Both the position numbers and the translations under genes were made by a program. A model generated the notes under the pieces. That model searched no databases. It was given only the letters and a program-made list of their open reading frames with translations, and was not told the origin of the DNA. This document shows, piece after piece, positions 20,055 through 32,188 of a stretch of 64,000 bases of DNA. The stretch covers positions 30,217 to 94,216 of the forward strand of contig LGRX02026040.1 in NCBI GenBank assembly GCA_001247695.2. Reading direction: 5' to 3'. Each line of letters starts with the position of its first letter. The first letter of the stretch is position 1. The stretch comes from Cymbomonas tetramitiformis. Taxonomy: Eukaryota > Chlorophyta > Pyramimonadophyceae > Pyramimonadales > Pyramimonadaceae.

Positions 20055-21026
20055 ACCGAGTGAACGTCTACGTAACCTTATTGGCATCGACCTTTATGCA
20101 TTATGGGAGCACATGGACCACCTCACGCACTACCACAGATTCTATGGAACCGAAGTGACATGCATGTATGCGCGACCGACAGGTTCGGGCGGTCTTGGCG
20201 ATACCACGCCCGCTTTTCGTTGCCCTCGAATGTATGAGCAAACCTATATATGTTGCGCAGTAATGTAGATATTCCCTGCATGATGTATCTCCAATTATAG
20301 TAATAGCAGAGAAATGGTGAGAACAAAATTGAAAAGAAGAACTGGGGCAAGGTTTATGGGTTGCTAAAATCTTATGGCGAATTGCATAAGATACCCTCCA
20401 TCAATCGCTCAATTTTTCACACTGGTACCCGGGCTACCATGCTGCGTTTTGAATCGTGAGACGCCTTCGTTTTGTCACAGGTTTAGGGTTTCCGGCTTAA
20501 GCCGAGTTTCACTCAATCTAACTGATTTCTTATGTTATCTTAAGTGAAAGCATTCTGAGTTCTTTCCACAATATATAGTCGGCACTATATATCTGACAGT
20601 TTCTTCGATGTACTGGTGATATATTAAGTTTATAATAACTCAACGTCCACGACGAACTGGTCGCCGCTGTGGGGCAGCTTCCGGAAATCAGTCGGCGGTT
20701 CCCTTGCTAAAAAGTAGAGCACGTTCGGCGTGAGCTTCGAAATAGTCAGGGGTAATGTCGGAGTTCCTGGAGCAGTGTGCATACGCGCAGTGCTGACACC
20801 TGTTACAATGTCGTTGAAAGTACATCCTAATAGTCCGGAAATTATTGAAGCCCGGGCAATCGCTCGCAATGTAGCTAGCACTGGACAGCACATTTGATTT
20901 TGCCGCCGGCGAGGCAAGGGGGGAGAAGGATGACACGTCTTGCGAGGTAGTAGCAGAGCTGATGGTCTCGAAACCAGCCGAGCACGAGGTTTTGGCCAGT
21001 GATCTGAACTGGCACTTTGCCCACAG
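20055..21026. other. no supported gene
   Basis: The sequence is mixed in composition and has stop-rich frames. The 157-codon minus ORF (20630-21103) shows no domain I recognise and overlaps the LRR exon on the other strand. I see no RNA gene or transposon ends. Confidence 0.5.
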
Positions 21027-21110
21027 ACATGGGACATTACGTCGCTTACAATGTTAAGCCGCATGTACATTAATGAAAACAATTTGACTGGCATGCTGCC
21101 CACGGAGATT
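21027..21110 (+). pseudogene. isolated leucine-rich-repeat exon
   Basis: An 84-bp phase-0 segment lies between acceptor GCCCACAG and a possible donor ATT|GTTGGG. It encodes 28 residues ending YINENNLTGMLPTEI, the plant-type LRR consensus (xxxLxxNxLTGxLPxEI). One LRR per exon is common in algal LRR genes. No neighbouring LRR exon could be found, so this is a relic or an exon of a gene I cannot assemble. Confidence 0.6.
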
Positions 21111-21897
21111 GTTGGGATAGTCGAATTCTGTGGAGGGTCAATGATCAGATCTTACAGCTCACCATATCACATCGGCTGTAGTGGTCAGGCACTATCCGAA
21201 GGCAAGCTACGCACCAAGTGCTACATATTTTTCATTTCTGTCTGCAAGCCCAGTTTTATTCTTAGCCAGATCTGCAACAGTAAGGTCTGAATCCTCACGA
21301 AAGGTCCTGTTGTCAATATACCCTGTAAGGTGGCCCTGTCAGGTGGAGAACCATGCAGTCTACTGTTGCTGGGATGCCCCTATCAAGGAAAGCGCTATTA
21401 GGTATTTCGTCGTTCTGGAGGTATGGAACGACTCAGCGTTGCAATGACGACGTTTCAGCCCTTAATGGAGCGAGACGCTTGAGAATGCACTGTGTGACAC
21501 GACGAGTTCCGCTTTCACGCCGCACGCAAGCAGCATAGAATACGGCTTGCTACGTATGCTGCTTTGTTGACTATCGATAGCTCTGCTTATAATACTGCCA
21601 ACTGTAAAAAAGCTCACGCATACTCTCTTTCATACCAGCGGAAACACAACTTTGCATAATGCTGTTGTACCGGGTTTGATAGTCGACTGTGCAAACCCGC
21701 TGAAGCTTGAAAACTAAGCATTACATAGACCGTTCGTCGGTATGATAGACCGAAGGAGTTTACACCGTCCACAATCTTCAAAGTATTACCGACACTTTTA
21801 ACCTGTATTTCTCAGGGTTTCAGGAGCTAGACAAGTATGTGAAGGCCATCTTTCACCAAGTCTTGAACGCACAAAAATAATTCCTTCGCGCTCGCCA

Positions 21898-22836
21898 TTA
21901 CATGGAAGTATTCTCCATGGAGTTCTCACCTTCGATCCAATCCAGTACCATAATCTTTTCTATCAAAGGGCCTTGCAGTTCCTTAAGCTGCATAGCGGTC
22001 TAAGAAGAAGTCAGCCACGACGAATGATGCTGTTCACGTCAGGCAAAGTGGGGAAAAGCGTAAATCGGCTGTTAGAAGCTCCAACTAAGGACATCTGCAT
22101 ATTTCCCAGATACAAACCAGATGCTAAACACAAATAGCCACAGATGTTAAATATGGAAGTCTTGCAAACCTTTATATGTTCGGGATGTGGAAGGTATTGC
22201 TCAAGATGCTTGGTATCCTTAAGTTTTACAACCACTAAGTGCGAGAAGCCCTGAAAACAGAAACGCGTGAGCTTTGAGGCCATATCTTCAAGTTAAAGCA
22301 GTCGTAAACAGATAAGTATTCGTGGAAGCTGTGCGCAACTCGTTGTTCACACATCTTAAAGTGGATCCGGCGCTTCATCGCATATCTCTGCACGATAGTT
22401 TTTGGGATGCGAGTAACATCTCAGCCTACGCATGAAAGATGTCATTGAACTGTGTGACTTATACCCGTTTTCAATACGGCGTCTTTCTGATCGAAAACTC
22501 GGAAGTGCATGAATAGTAGAGTGCACTGAGATTCTTCGAGACTGATAGAAAAAACCGACGTTCCGTGTTTCGCTTTCGGCGGTTTGAGTAACACAGACTC
22601 GGGAGTGGCTGTCTTGGAAACTGTAAGACGCAAAAAAAGAAAATAAGAGAGAGGTACGAGTCGACCTGGTTCACGTCAGAACGAGAGTCCAGTGTAAGGT
22701 TTCTAGACCAATACCAGTCGATAACAATATCCGGCATGCGCTCCTTCAGTCGTACTTCGGTCTTATAGTGGTGCTCTATGGCCTCTAAAGATATATCTGG
22801 TTTGAATTTGTGATACACTGCATGGACGAGTACCAT
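21898..22836 (-). CDS. stress-responsive A/B-barrel (Dabb) domain protein, 3 exons
   Basis: A small complete gene. Exon 1 is 22836-22666, from ATG (MVLVHAVYHKFKPDISLEAI) to donor CAG|GTCGAC. Exon 2 is 22250-22170 (acceptor TTTTCAG; GFSHLVVVKLKDTKHLEQYL, then PHPEHIK; donor AAG|GTTTGC). Exon 3 is 21987-21898 (acceptor TATGCAG; KIMVLDWIEGENS, stop TAA). All joins are phase 0 and the product is 113 residues, the normal size for a single Dabb domain. It has the family hallmarks: an opening HxVxxKFKPxxS strand, a central GFSHLVVVKLKD strand, HPxH, and a final hydrophobic strand. Dabb proteins form dimeric alpha/beta barrels, and many are stress-induced or act as small cyclases. The substrate here is unknown. 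A TA-rich tract lies just upstream (22845-22866). Confidence 0.85.
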
Positions 22837-22866
22837 ATTCGGGAATATATATATATATATATATAT

Positions 22867-23503
22867 TAAGGCCGATGTCAACTCTCTCGTATTTTACCCG
22901 TTCAAATGATCATTTCAAGTTTCTTGAGCAGGCATTTTTGTCGTAGGATTTTTTCGCGAGGCCAAAAAATTCCTTTGGATTCAGAGCCATAGTAGTCGGG
23001 TTTGCCGACACGAAAACCCGACGCATCGAAAGTGCACTTACTTGTTACTACCGTACGGTAGCGGTATGCATCACGCTCGCTGCGTCCGTTTTGCGTCGGG
23101 GGCGTTTCTACTCTTGTCCCCAGAGCAGGACGAAAATAGACATTTAGGGTTTGTAACTCTGTGGGGTCCATTTCTCCGAGCCTCTTCGATCAACTGTAAC
23201 GTCGCTGCGGCCGCGCTCGGAGAAACTCTGGGGACAAGAGTAGGGGCGTTTCCGTGTTTCCTGCCTTTCCTCAAACGTGAACACACCAAAATGTCGGCAT
23301 CGAGAAGGTGCACCCCCTAGCTAGGCGGCATGAGGAAGCACCGAAGCCCTTCTTCTTGCCATAATAATTTAATAAGGGAAGGATTGAATGGGACGTTTGG
23401 TTCTAGCGATGGTTGCGCTAAAGTATATGGGCATGATAACCATGATTACAAGGCTGCTCACGCTTTGATCCTGAGGGGGGGACCAACAAAGGATATTCGA
23501 TTG
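22867..23503. other. intergenic region with a 17-bp inverted repeat
   Basis: TACTCTTGTCCCCAGAG at 23109-23125 is matched by its reverse complement at 23226-23242, a stem around a loop of about 100 bp. An ORF ending in YKAAHALILRGG abuts the LTR at 23510 and may belong to the host sequence that the LTR element entered. No other gene is supported. Confidence 0.5.
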
Positions 23504-23509
23504 CCCCCC

Positions 23510-24085
23510 TGTCAGGGATATGACCGATGACATATGTGTCATACATGTCATACGTGGCATACATGTCATACATGTCATACCATGTCATGTCCTGTCATGT
23601 CATGTCATGTCATGTCATGTCATGTCATGTCATGTCATATGTTATAATGACATACAGTCGTCGAGTATTGTCAGTACGGTCGACTATGACATGTACAGTC
23701 ATAATATCAGTCATCCACTCACCATGAGTGACATCTGTCATCGAGAGGCCGGGTACGGAATCTCGATGATGAAGCAAGACAAGTTCTTGAAGAACAAACT
23801 GTTCTGAGAGGACGCGTCTTCGCTTCAAGCATGAATTGAACAACATGCGGGTATCAACAGGCTAATTCGACCAGCCGATACCGTTAGTTCACCCAATGCC
23901 CTCGGGTTCACAACCCGATGGTGGTAACGCTTATGAAGCGTGAGGGCATCGGTATATGAGGAGCATTGCGCTCAAGCAGACTACTGGATACCAGAGACTG
24001 CACTCATATCCCACCAAATATTGGTGCGCGTTGCTACAGTTCAATAGCAGCCGCATAGTCTGAAAGGTTGTATATCAACCTTGAC
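23510..24085 (+). repeat. 5' LTR of a large LTR element
   Basis: It begins TGTCAGGGATATG and ends ACCTTGAC. It is near-identical to 41996-42540 outside a variable CATGT/CATA repeat tract (23535-23640), with about six substitutions in some 430 comparable bases. It is preceded by a C-run (23504-23509), and a C-run also follows the other copy, so the TSD may be CCCCC. TGGTTATTCTCC, two bases downstream, is a possible primer-binding site. Confidence 0.85.
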
Positions 24086-24529
24086 AGTGGTTATTCTCCG
24101 TCCACGCGACGAACGAGGACATACGAGTGTGCAGCAGTATATATATTGTATATAGATTGTATATTGTGTGTGTGACAAGTATCGCGCATACATAGCGGCG
24201 ACAAAGCTCGCATACATATATTGAATATCTACAAGCGAATAACAACATTCGCTGCAATCCCTACCATTTTAGAAAACGTTAGTACGTGCACTAACGATAT
24301 ACTAACGACACACTAACTGTATAAGAGTACGGCGCGTTAGTGTGCTTGTACATACACTAATAGCACGCTAACTGCGTCGTTAAGGTACCGTTAGGGCACG
24401 CATTCTGTGCAACATACCTTAACGGTACCTTAACGACACACTAACTAAGTCGGTTAACGCGTGGTTAGAACATTAACTGCCACACTAACAGGCACACTAA
24501 CCCACACACTAACGACACACTAACTTTGA

Positions 24530-24715
24530 GCATTAACGGATGGTTAGTATACAGATAGTGTGTCGTTAGGATATCGTTAATATACCACTAACACTACACT
24601 AACGACACACTAACGACACACTAACGACACACTAACTTTGAGCATTAACGGATGGTTAGTATACAGATAGTGTGTCGTTAGGATATCGTTAATATACCAC
24701 TAACACTACACTAAC
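24530..24715. repeat. 108-bp direct duplication of subterminal CTAAC repeats
   Basis: A block of about 75 bp containing GAGCATTAACGGATGGTTAG is present at 24532 and again at 24640. CACTAACGACACACTAACGA hexamer-like motifs separate the copies. This is typical subterminal repetition of CMC-type transposons. Confidence 0.8.
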
Positions 24716-25569
24716 AGCACACTAACGTTGTTGTAACACCTTGTGCACACTAACGACCGGTTAGTGTGCACATAATCTAGTGTTAGTGTTCAGATAGTGT
24801 ATCATACCATTGTGCTATCCCATTCTAAAAGCATACGCGCGTTCACTTGCTACACACGTACACACTATTGAAGATGTAAGCACAAACACGAATGTTGTGT
24901 GTGTGCATGATAGATGCACACACACCATACAAGCTTGCATAATTTCATATGTGGCGGGGTGTGTACAAATGTGCATTCATGTTGTGTGTGGCAAAATGAT
25001 GCTTTCAAGAACACAATTCTTTCGCTAGAATGCGCAAATGCAATATGTGTATACACAAAGTATGCATGACAATGAATAGAAGACAAAATAAGAACGTTAT
25101 ATCCATCATTCAACTATATTTACATTGCTTTCTAAACACTAATATGTTTGCGAGTTGTTGATCACAATTCTCTAAAAGAAAAGTTCAACAAAACGCGCGA
25201 TCTTGCGAATATCAGCCTAATCTACTCTACAAACAAAAGTCAACATATCACAAGTGCAAGCAAGGATGATCAAACTTCTCTACTCTACTCTACTCTGCTC
25301 TACTCTAGAAAGAAAAGAAATCGTTCCAATGTACCTGCGTTTGAAAAACCCAGCCCACACAAGGAGTCTCAATAAGTATGATCAAAACGCGTTGAAGAGA
25401 AACTAAAGACAGATCATGTAAAACAATTTGAGAGAACCATACCAATGAAAGATTCGAAGAGCTCGAATCGCTCGAAGAGCTCAAAGACTAGAAGAACTAA
25501 AGAACAACTTCATTTCTGCGCGCAAAAGAAAAACAAGTTAGCAAGTAACCACAAGAAAATAATAAATTC

Positions 25570-25652
25570 AGCGGGGGGAGTCGGATTCGAACCAACTTGT
25601 CCTAGTCCATTGGACTAGGAACCAAGAAACCAATTTCTCTTTTTGACACCCC
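25570..25652 (-). other. tRNA-like sequence (intact T-arm, aberrant D-region)
   Basis: Read on the minus strand it has a T-arm GTTGG-TTCGAAT-CCGAC, a CCCCC acceptor-like 3' strand, and a hairpin CCTAGTCC-AAT-GGACTAGG in the anticodon-arm position. If read as a 5-bp stem with a 7-base loop, position 33 would be C rather than U. The D-arm region is not canonical. It is most likely tRNA-derived repeat sequence rather than a working tRNA. A similar structure occurs twice at 53.1 and 53.8 kb. Confidence 0.45.
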
Positions 25653-26149
25653 TACGCACTTGGCTAAAGACCAAGACGCGCAGCAAAACAATCGTGGCTA
25701 CACATGAAAACATCCTCGCAAGCATAAAGTTACGGTAGAAATAAAAAATACATGAGCGAGAGCGAGTACGCACTTGAAACAAGGTCAAGCACAGCAGCAG
25801 CAGCAGCTGCACACGACTGCTACAGACTGTTCACTGTCTCAGTGTGTAGACACCGAAGTGTAGAAGGTGTTGAAATAATTCAAAACCACAAACGGATACC
25901 TCGTCATGTCATGTCAGTCGGTCGGTGCGGTGTTGACCACTACAGTACAGTGACACAGTGTCACAGTACTGACTACAGTGGACACCACATCCACTGCCAT
26001 GCCACTGTCGATCCTCGATGTCGATGTCGTGTGTCACTCGACTGTCTCAGGCGTCATCGTCAGTGTCACTGTGACTTCATATGGCATGGGATGACATTGC
26101 ATTTTTTGTCGGTCATATACGTCATTTTATTTGATCGTAGCGCAGTTGT

Positions 26150-26212
26150 ACATGGTGAGTGGGCAGTCGCCTTGGGGATCCGCCCGCGTGGGTTCGAATC
26201 CTGCCGTCGGGT
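26150..26212 (+). other. tRNA 3'-half-like sequence
   Basis: The segment GTGGGTTCGAATCCTGCCGT has a T-loop GTTCGAAT with pairing flanks, preceded by a GC-rich stem like a long variable arm. No matching acceptor 5' strand is visible. It could be a tRNA-derived relic. Confidence 0.35.
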
Positions 26213-26243
26213 AATTTTTATCTCGCGATTCGAGTTTTTAGAG

Positions 26244-26637
26244 AATATTCCATTGTTAGTACGCTAACAGGACGCTAACGGCAGGCCTTAGCGCACTAAT
26301 GTTGCCCTAACTGAACACTAACAGAAGGAATCTTTTAGGGAATATGCCATTGTGCGTTAGTGCATGCCACCTAATGCCTCCTTAACGACGTCAATAGGGC
26401 GCCATTTAGTGTCTTGTTGCATGTAATGCGCTAACTCAGCGCTGAGTTAGCGCATTACATGCAACAAGACACTAAATGGCGCCCTATTGACGTCGTTAAG
26501 GAGGCATTAGGTGGCATGCACTAACGCACAATGGCATATTCCCTAAAAGATTCCTTCTGTTAGTGTTCAGTTAGGGCAACGTTAGTGCGCTAAGGCCTGC
26601 CGTTAGCGTCCTGTTAGCGTACTAACAATGGAATATT
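26244..26637. repeat. near-perfect 394-bp palindrome
   Basis: The centre is at 26440/26441 (CTCAGC|GCTGAG) and the arms of about 197 bp are almost identical, from GAATATTCCATTGTTAG outward. A further direct copy of the right-arm end continues from 26638 to about 26750. It carries the same GTTAG/CTAAC motifs as the enclosing transposon, so it is either a foldback MITE nested in it or an internal inverted duplication. Confidence 0.9.
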
Positions 26638-27092
26638 CCCTAAAAGATTCTTTCCGTTAGTGTTAAGTTAGGGCAACATTAGTGCGCTAAGGCATGCCGT
26701 TAGCGTCCTGTTAGCGTACTAACAATGGAATATTCCCGAAAAGATCCCTTCTGTTAAACTCACACTAACAACGCAGAATACAGTAAACACTCGATTTTAA
26801 GAAAACAGGACTTTTTGGTCAGCCTAGCCTGTTCCCGAAGGTTTCCGGTTGGGTCATGAATATGAGGGGAGCACAAAGAAGCTTCGAGTATCCGAGTGGG
26901 CGGCAACCACGGTGACGACGATATATGACGGGTGAGTCATGCCTTTATCCATATACCTCGTGATATGCATGTCTCTCAAGAAACCAGTGAAACACGTTAT
27001 TAGTGCCCTATGTCGATACGGTAGTGTACACTTAGTGCGATATTCGGTAACTAACAGTACACTACTAACGTGGCAGCTACTTTACTTAATTA

Positions 27093-27434
27093 ATGCACTA
27101 TGTTCCAGCTAACTGCGTATCAAAAATGGTGGCGGTATGCCGGCACAGCCGCGTTACAAACATTCTGCGGGTGGAGATCGCGGGACGGTTGTACACCTTA
27201 TTGAAAGTCAACTGGCTGACAAAGCCAACCGAAGAACAAATCAAGGCCTATCGTAGGAGGAACTCGATTCTCGGGCCGGACGATTTGACTAAGACGGTGT
27301 ACACCTTCAACCCGCACCGTGACCCAACGGCTTTTGAGAAGAACTCCGAGCATTTCATCTTAGCCAACAAAGTTGAACAGCAAGTCGTCGTTATACGTAC
27401 CACATCCGTGCATGGAGATCGCGGTCATTCTTGA
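27093..27434 (+). pseudogene. relic of an En/Spm-type transposase-associated domain (DUF4216-like)
   Basis: The ORF has 113 codons. The tail EHFILANKVEQQVVVIRT resembles the conserved DPFILAxQVxQVFYVxD motif of the DUF4216 domain that follows CACTA transposases, preceded by a plausible LLKVNWL strand. It is alone: no TNP2-like catalytic domain is visible nearby. It shares a motif with the minus-strand ORF at 32189-32635. The assignment rests on motif resemblance only. Confidence 0.4.
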
Positions 27435-27675
27435 CCCCACGGCTGACTTTTTGAATGCCTAAAGCCACCACTTGACTACGACGACGACTAGGACGACAAT
27501 GAGGACTGAACTCATGTTTCGGTCGACGGGATTCTAGGCCGTGGACAGTCCCTCGGCATCTTGCGTCGTGTGGTTTAGTGGAACACCCGGCATGTGCAGT
27601 GGTTGCGTAGTTTACGCACGTATACCGTGGTTAGTACACGTTTAACATGTTAGATAATATATGTTTAACACATTA

Positions 27676-28680
27676 ACGTCTGATTGGTCTAGTGTACTAA
27701 CGACATACTAACGACATGCTAACGTAGCACATTCCCAAAGGAGCTCAGCCATATCAGCTTCTTCAAACAACGTCATACCCCCTTAACCAATGTCCAGTTC
27801 GCCATCCAATCACCTTAGATCATCACTGAAGTGCATTTGGACACCATCCATGACCCACTACGCACCACGCCACGAGTCCACCAACTCCCACACTTAAGGA
27901 GAGTGGGAGTTAGTACGCCGTTAACACGCTAACGTGTGATTGGTCTAGTGTACTAAGGGAAACGACATACTAACGACATGCTAACGTAGCACATTCCCAA
28001 AGGAGCTCAGCCCCAATATCGGCTTCTTCAAACATCATCATACCCCCTTAACCAATGTCCAGTTCGCCATCCAATCGCCTTAGAACATCATTGAAGTGCA
28101 TTTGAACCCCATCCATGACCCACTACGCACCACGCCACGAGTCCACCAACTCCCACACTTAAGAAGAGTGGGAGTTAGTACGCCGTTAACACGCTAACGT
28201 GTGATTGGTCTAGTGTACTAACGACATACTAACGACATGCTAACGTAACACATTCCCAAAGGAATTTAGCCCCAATATCGGCTTCTTCAAACAGAGTCAT
28301 ATCCCCTTAACCAATGTCCAGTTCGCCATCCGATCGCCTTAGAACATCATTGAAGTGCATTTGGACCCCATCCATGACCCACTACCCACCACACCACGAG
28401 TCCACCAACTCCCACACTTAAGGAGAGTGGAAGTTAGTACGCCGTTAACACGCTAACGTGTGATTGGTCTAGTGTACTAACAACATACTAACGACATGCT
28501 AACATAACACATTCCCAAAGGAATTCAGCCCAAATATCGGCTTCTTCAAACAGAGTCATATCCCCTTAACCAATGTCCAGTTCGCCATCCAATCGCCTTA
28601 GAACATCATTGAAGTGCATTTGGACCCCATCCATGACCCACTACGCACCACACCACGAATCCACCAACTCCCACATTCAA
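27676..28680. repeat. tandem repeat, about 260-bp unit, 4 copies
   Basis: Copies begin near 27680, 27931, 28197 and 28457 with TGATTGGTCTAGTGTACTAA. They share a non-coding core (CCAATGTCCAGTTCGCCATC) and end at a GGAGAGTGGGAGTTAGTACG stretch. It is internal to the TIR transposon. Confidence 0.9.
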
Positions 28681-28835
28681 TCATGCTAACGCACATTATG
28701 AACTAACGCATTGCGTTAGTGCGTCGTTAGTACGCGTACTAAAAGTACGCGGCGTTAGTATGCGCTAGTATGACGTTAAGGCACACTAACTCACCGTTAG
28801 TGTACGTACTAACGTTTTCTAAAATGGTAGGGAAT

Positions 28836-30999
28836 ATCGTCAGCAAACGGAGTGCGCGAGGAATCATCATCGCGAACGCATTCGCAGCTGATAGCATTCG
28901 CAGTAAAATCGTCAGCAAATAATCAGCGACAAGGTGTGTGCACTGCGTACGGATCGCACATACATGCTGTCACCATTTCGCAGGGTTGGTACGATATGCG
29001 ACATACGGACGCGCGACGAAAAATCATCATCAGTATGTGTGATTCGTATCAACTGCAGCAGGACGCACGGAGTTTCGTTATACGCGCGATGGCATTCGTA
29101 CCATGCGACATACACCGGCGACAGCGATGTTCGCTATCCGCATTAATCGTTCAGTGCATCGCACGCACATGATAATTTCGTTATTTGCAGATGATTTGCA
29201 AAAATCTCTCATCGACGCGCACGCACGATGATTTAGCTCGTCAGGCGATGCGCACCTGCTATGTTTTCATCATGTGCAGGGGACGCGCGATAGAGGGCGC
29301 ATAATCCGTGATGCATCTACATGCAGCGCGTCATACAATATGTGTTGCGCGCGCACGCATGATCCATGATGCATCAACATGCAGCGCGTCATACAATATG
29401 TGTTACGCGCGCACATAGCATGCAAACATGATGTTCGTTCAAATACTGGCAGATGTACATACAATATTTGCAGTCGGACGCACAATATAATATCAGATGA
29501 ACATTGATGCTGCGCAGTCATATGTGTATTGTACCAATCAGCAGTATACACACATATGCTGTACAATAATAGTGTGCACTATCATTTCACACACTTACAG
29601 CATGCAGCATACACTATACATGCAGTATGCAGTATACACCATGCAGCACAATTCCACTATTATAACATATGCTGACAGTAAGTGATAAGTTAATACACTT
29701 ATACCACTGATCACAAGTCATCATTTTTAACACACACTACAACTTGCCATATTATACTGCGACATGTGCACCATTCACACTGTTATAATTATCAGTTTGA
29801 TCACAAATGTTTGGCATACATGCACACATATGCATATCCAACTTGATCACGATAACAGTTGGCATACATATGCATATATTAACAGTGTATCGTGTAAGTA
29901 TTGCAAGATTAAAAAGTAAGGACTTATCTTGAAATCACCGTGTAGTTTTGTCGATCGATATGGTGACTGTCTGTCCGCGCCTAACCGACCATAGGTTTGT
30001 ACCCTATGGAACCGGGGGTTGATCAAGCAATACAACTATGTTACACTGAAAATATGCACATCTTACACACATACCAGATGTTGCATCAATATATCATATA
30101 GCATACATGCTGTGCAAGTATAGGCTATAAATGAATCCACTTGGTATAAGGTGCCAATCTTGGTCATAAAGACAGTAATTAGCTCAATTATTTCTGACGT
30201 AGGATTTGGGATGGAATAATCGTTCTACTGTTGATCAAAGATGGAATACTCACCGGAGCCATTTGTGAAATATATCTGCTGAGATTCAGTAGTTCAGTAT
30301 CACGTATGACGTATGACAGTGACAGTGACAGTACAGTGACTTCCTACCTGTACTCAGTAGTTCGACTTCGGTAGCTTAGACTGTGACACACGATATGATT
30401 GCCTAGTGACGGCCTCAGAGCTTAGATAGCCTGAGAGTCGTGTATTCATTTCTATCTTTTGATATACCCGATTGCCTCGCTCAAACCCTACGGCGTTCAG
30501 AGTTTTCACTGTGTCACTAGGACATTCTAGTAGGCTATAGGCCCACCACTTGCCTAAAGTGGTTTTGATTCAAAGCCACTAAATGGCTGGCTAAAGCTGT
30601 AGAGGGGCGAGCGTGGCTGAGTAGGTAGAATGTTGCGGGGTGCCGCGTTTTCGCGGCACAACTGACTGCGTGGATGGAGAGGTAAGCGCGACGAGTGGCG
30701 GAGGAGAGTACGGAGAAGATGGGTCAGAGAGCGCTGGGGCCCCCGATGGTATGCAGCATTGCGCAGAGTTTGGTACTGAGTGGTTCGCGACACGTTAAAA
30801 AGGCCATGACCTCGGACATCGACAAGCGCGGAGACCTCGACCCTACTCTCCTACTTTCCGCCCACCCCCGCCGCTCCGCATTTTTCCTCACTACTCTATA
30901 CGTCTTTACCCGTATCATTTTACCTTAATTTGCCACGCTTGCCGCTTGTTTGTGAACTTTGAGCGGATCTTGGAATCTTGCGGGCGACTTGGCCGTTTT
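28836..30999. other. internal AT-rich region, no gene
   Basis: This is low-complexity, CA/TG-rich sequence. A duplicated block of about 60 bp (ATGCAGCGCGTCATACAATA at 29321 and 29381) and a short hairpin (TGCCGCG-TTTT-CGCGGCA at 30641) are the only structures seen. No ORF carries a recognisable domain. Confidence 0.55.
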
Positions 31000-31329
31000 T
31001 GACCGCTTATAACTTGCGCTCTACTTGGACTCAGACATTTTCCTTTGGACCCTACAAATTATTGGCCTGTCCACACGCGTGGAAATTCAGATGAACGACG
31101 CGTGGATTGCAGATGGACGCCGTATGGACGCTTTTTTTGCAAAATCCACACGTGTGAAAATGTCTAATTTGCAAAAGTGATGTTCATACGGTGTCCATAC
31201 GATAAATCCACACGTCGTCCATACGTGTGCTCCCGTGTGGACGACGTATGCTAGTTTACCTGATTTTATTACGCGTGTGGACGCTCCGTACACTGCCCGA
31301 CCGTATGGATAGGTGCCGTCCATACGCAT

Positions 31330-31960
31330 GAACCGTTGGAAATTGCTGTCCACACGTGCGGACAGCGAGGAATGCCGCTTCTACCCCTCCTCAGCCATAT
31401 GGACACCATGGGGACGTGTCCCTGGACGGTACCGACGCGTACGGACGACGTGTGGACGGGCGTATGGACAGTGTGAGGCCCGTGCCGTGCCAGTCTTTTG
31501 CGCTTGTCCGCACGTGTGGACAGCCATTGCACCCGGGCCTGAGTGTACCCGAGCACTGCTTGCCCCTTCCTCAGCCATATGGACACCATGTGGACGTGTC
31601 CCTGGACGAACCCATGCGTACGGACGACGTGTGGACGGGCGTATGGACAGTGTGAGGCCCGTGCCGTGCCACTCTTTTGTGCTTGTCCGCACGTGTGGAC
31701 AGCCATTGCACCCGGGCCTGGGTGTACCCGAGCATTTCCTGCCCCTTCATCAGCCACATGGGCACCATGGGGACGTGTCCCTGGACCGTACGGACGCGTA
31801 CGGACGACGTGTGGACGGACGTATGGACAGTGTGAGACCCGTGCTGCGCCACTCGTTTGCGCTTGTCCGCACGTGTGGACAGCCATTGCACCCGGGCCTG
31901 GGTGTGCCCGAGCATTTCCTGCCCCTTCATCAGCCATGTGGGCACCATGGAGGCGTGTCA
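31330..31960. repeat. GC-rich tandem repeat, about 175-bp unit, 4 copies
   Basis: Copies contain TGTGGACAGCCATTGCACCC and GTACGGACGACGTGTGGACG. ORFs of 100-270 codons on both strands are translations of this array and not genes. Confidence 0.9.
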
Positions 31961-32188
31961 CCGATCGAACCCATGCGTACGGACGCCGTGTGGACAGACG
32001 TATGGACGATCGGAATTCGCCAATCCATACGTATGGACGTCGAAATTGGAGTTTGTTGAAACACGCGTGTGGACACATACATCCGCGCGTGTGGATAAGA
32101 GTTTACCCGCATGGATTAGCGGAATCATGCGTGTGAATACAGGTATCCGCCTACATACGGTTTATTTACATATATATTACATCGTGTA

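Larger units (their letters stand above)
24259..28832. mobile_element. 4.6-kb TIR DNA transposon, probably CACTA/CMC-related
   Basis: Terminal inverted repeats begin CCCTACCATTTTAGAAAACG (24259-24287 and 28804-28832), nearly perfect over 29 bp, with a 3-bp direct repeat AAT outside each end. A 3-bp TSD suits the CMC (En/Spm) group. The interior is packed with GTTAG/CTAAC-type subterminal repeats (24280-24780, 26250-26760, 27640-28830). It contains one relic ORF resembling the DUF4216-type tail of En/Spm transposases. It inserted about 170 bp downstream of the 5' LTR. Confidence 0.75.

Noticed and set aside
23535..23640. CATGTCATGT tract as an independent microsatellite locus
   Set aside because: It lies inside the 5' LTR and is also present, shorter, in the 3' LTR, so it is part of the element.
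30635..30662. Hairpin TGCCGCG-TTTT-CGCGGCA as a terminator or small RNA
   Set aside because: A single short hairpin in eukaryotic sequence, with no adjacent gene and no other support.
31269..32136. ORFs up to 269 codons on both strands
   Set aside because: They derive from the 175-bp GC-rich tandem array; the same peptide recurs four times in each frame.
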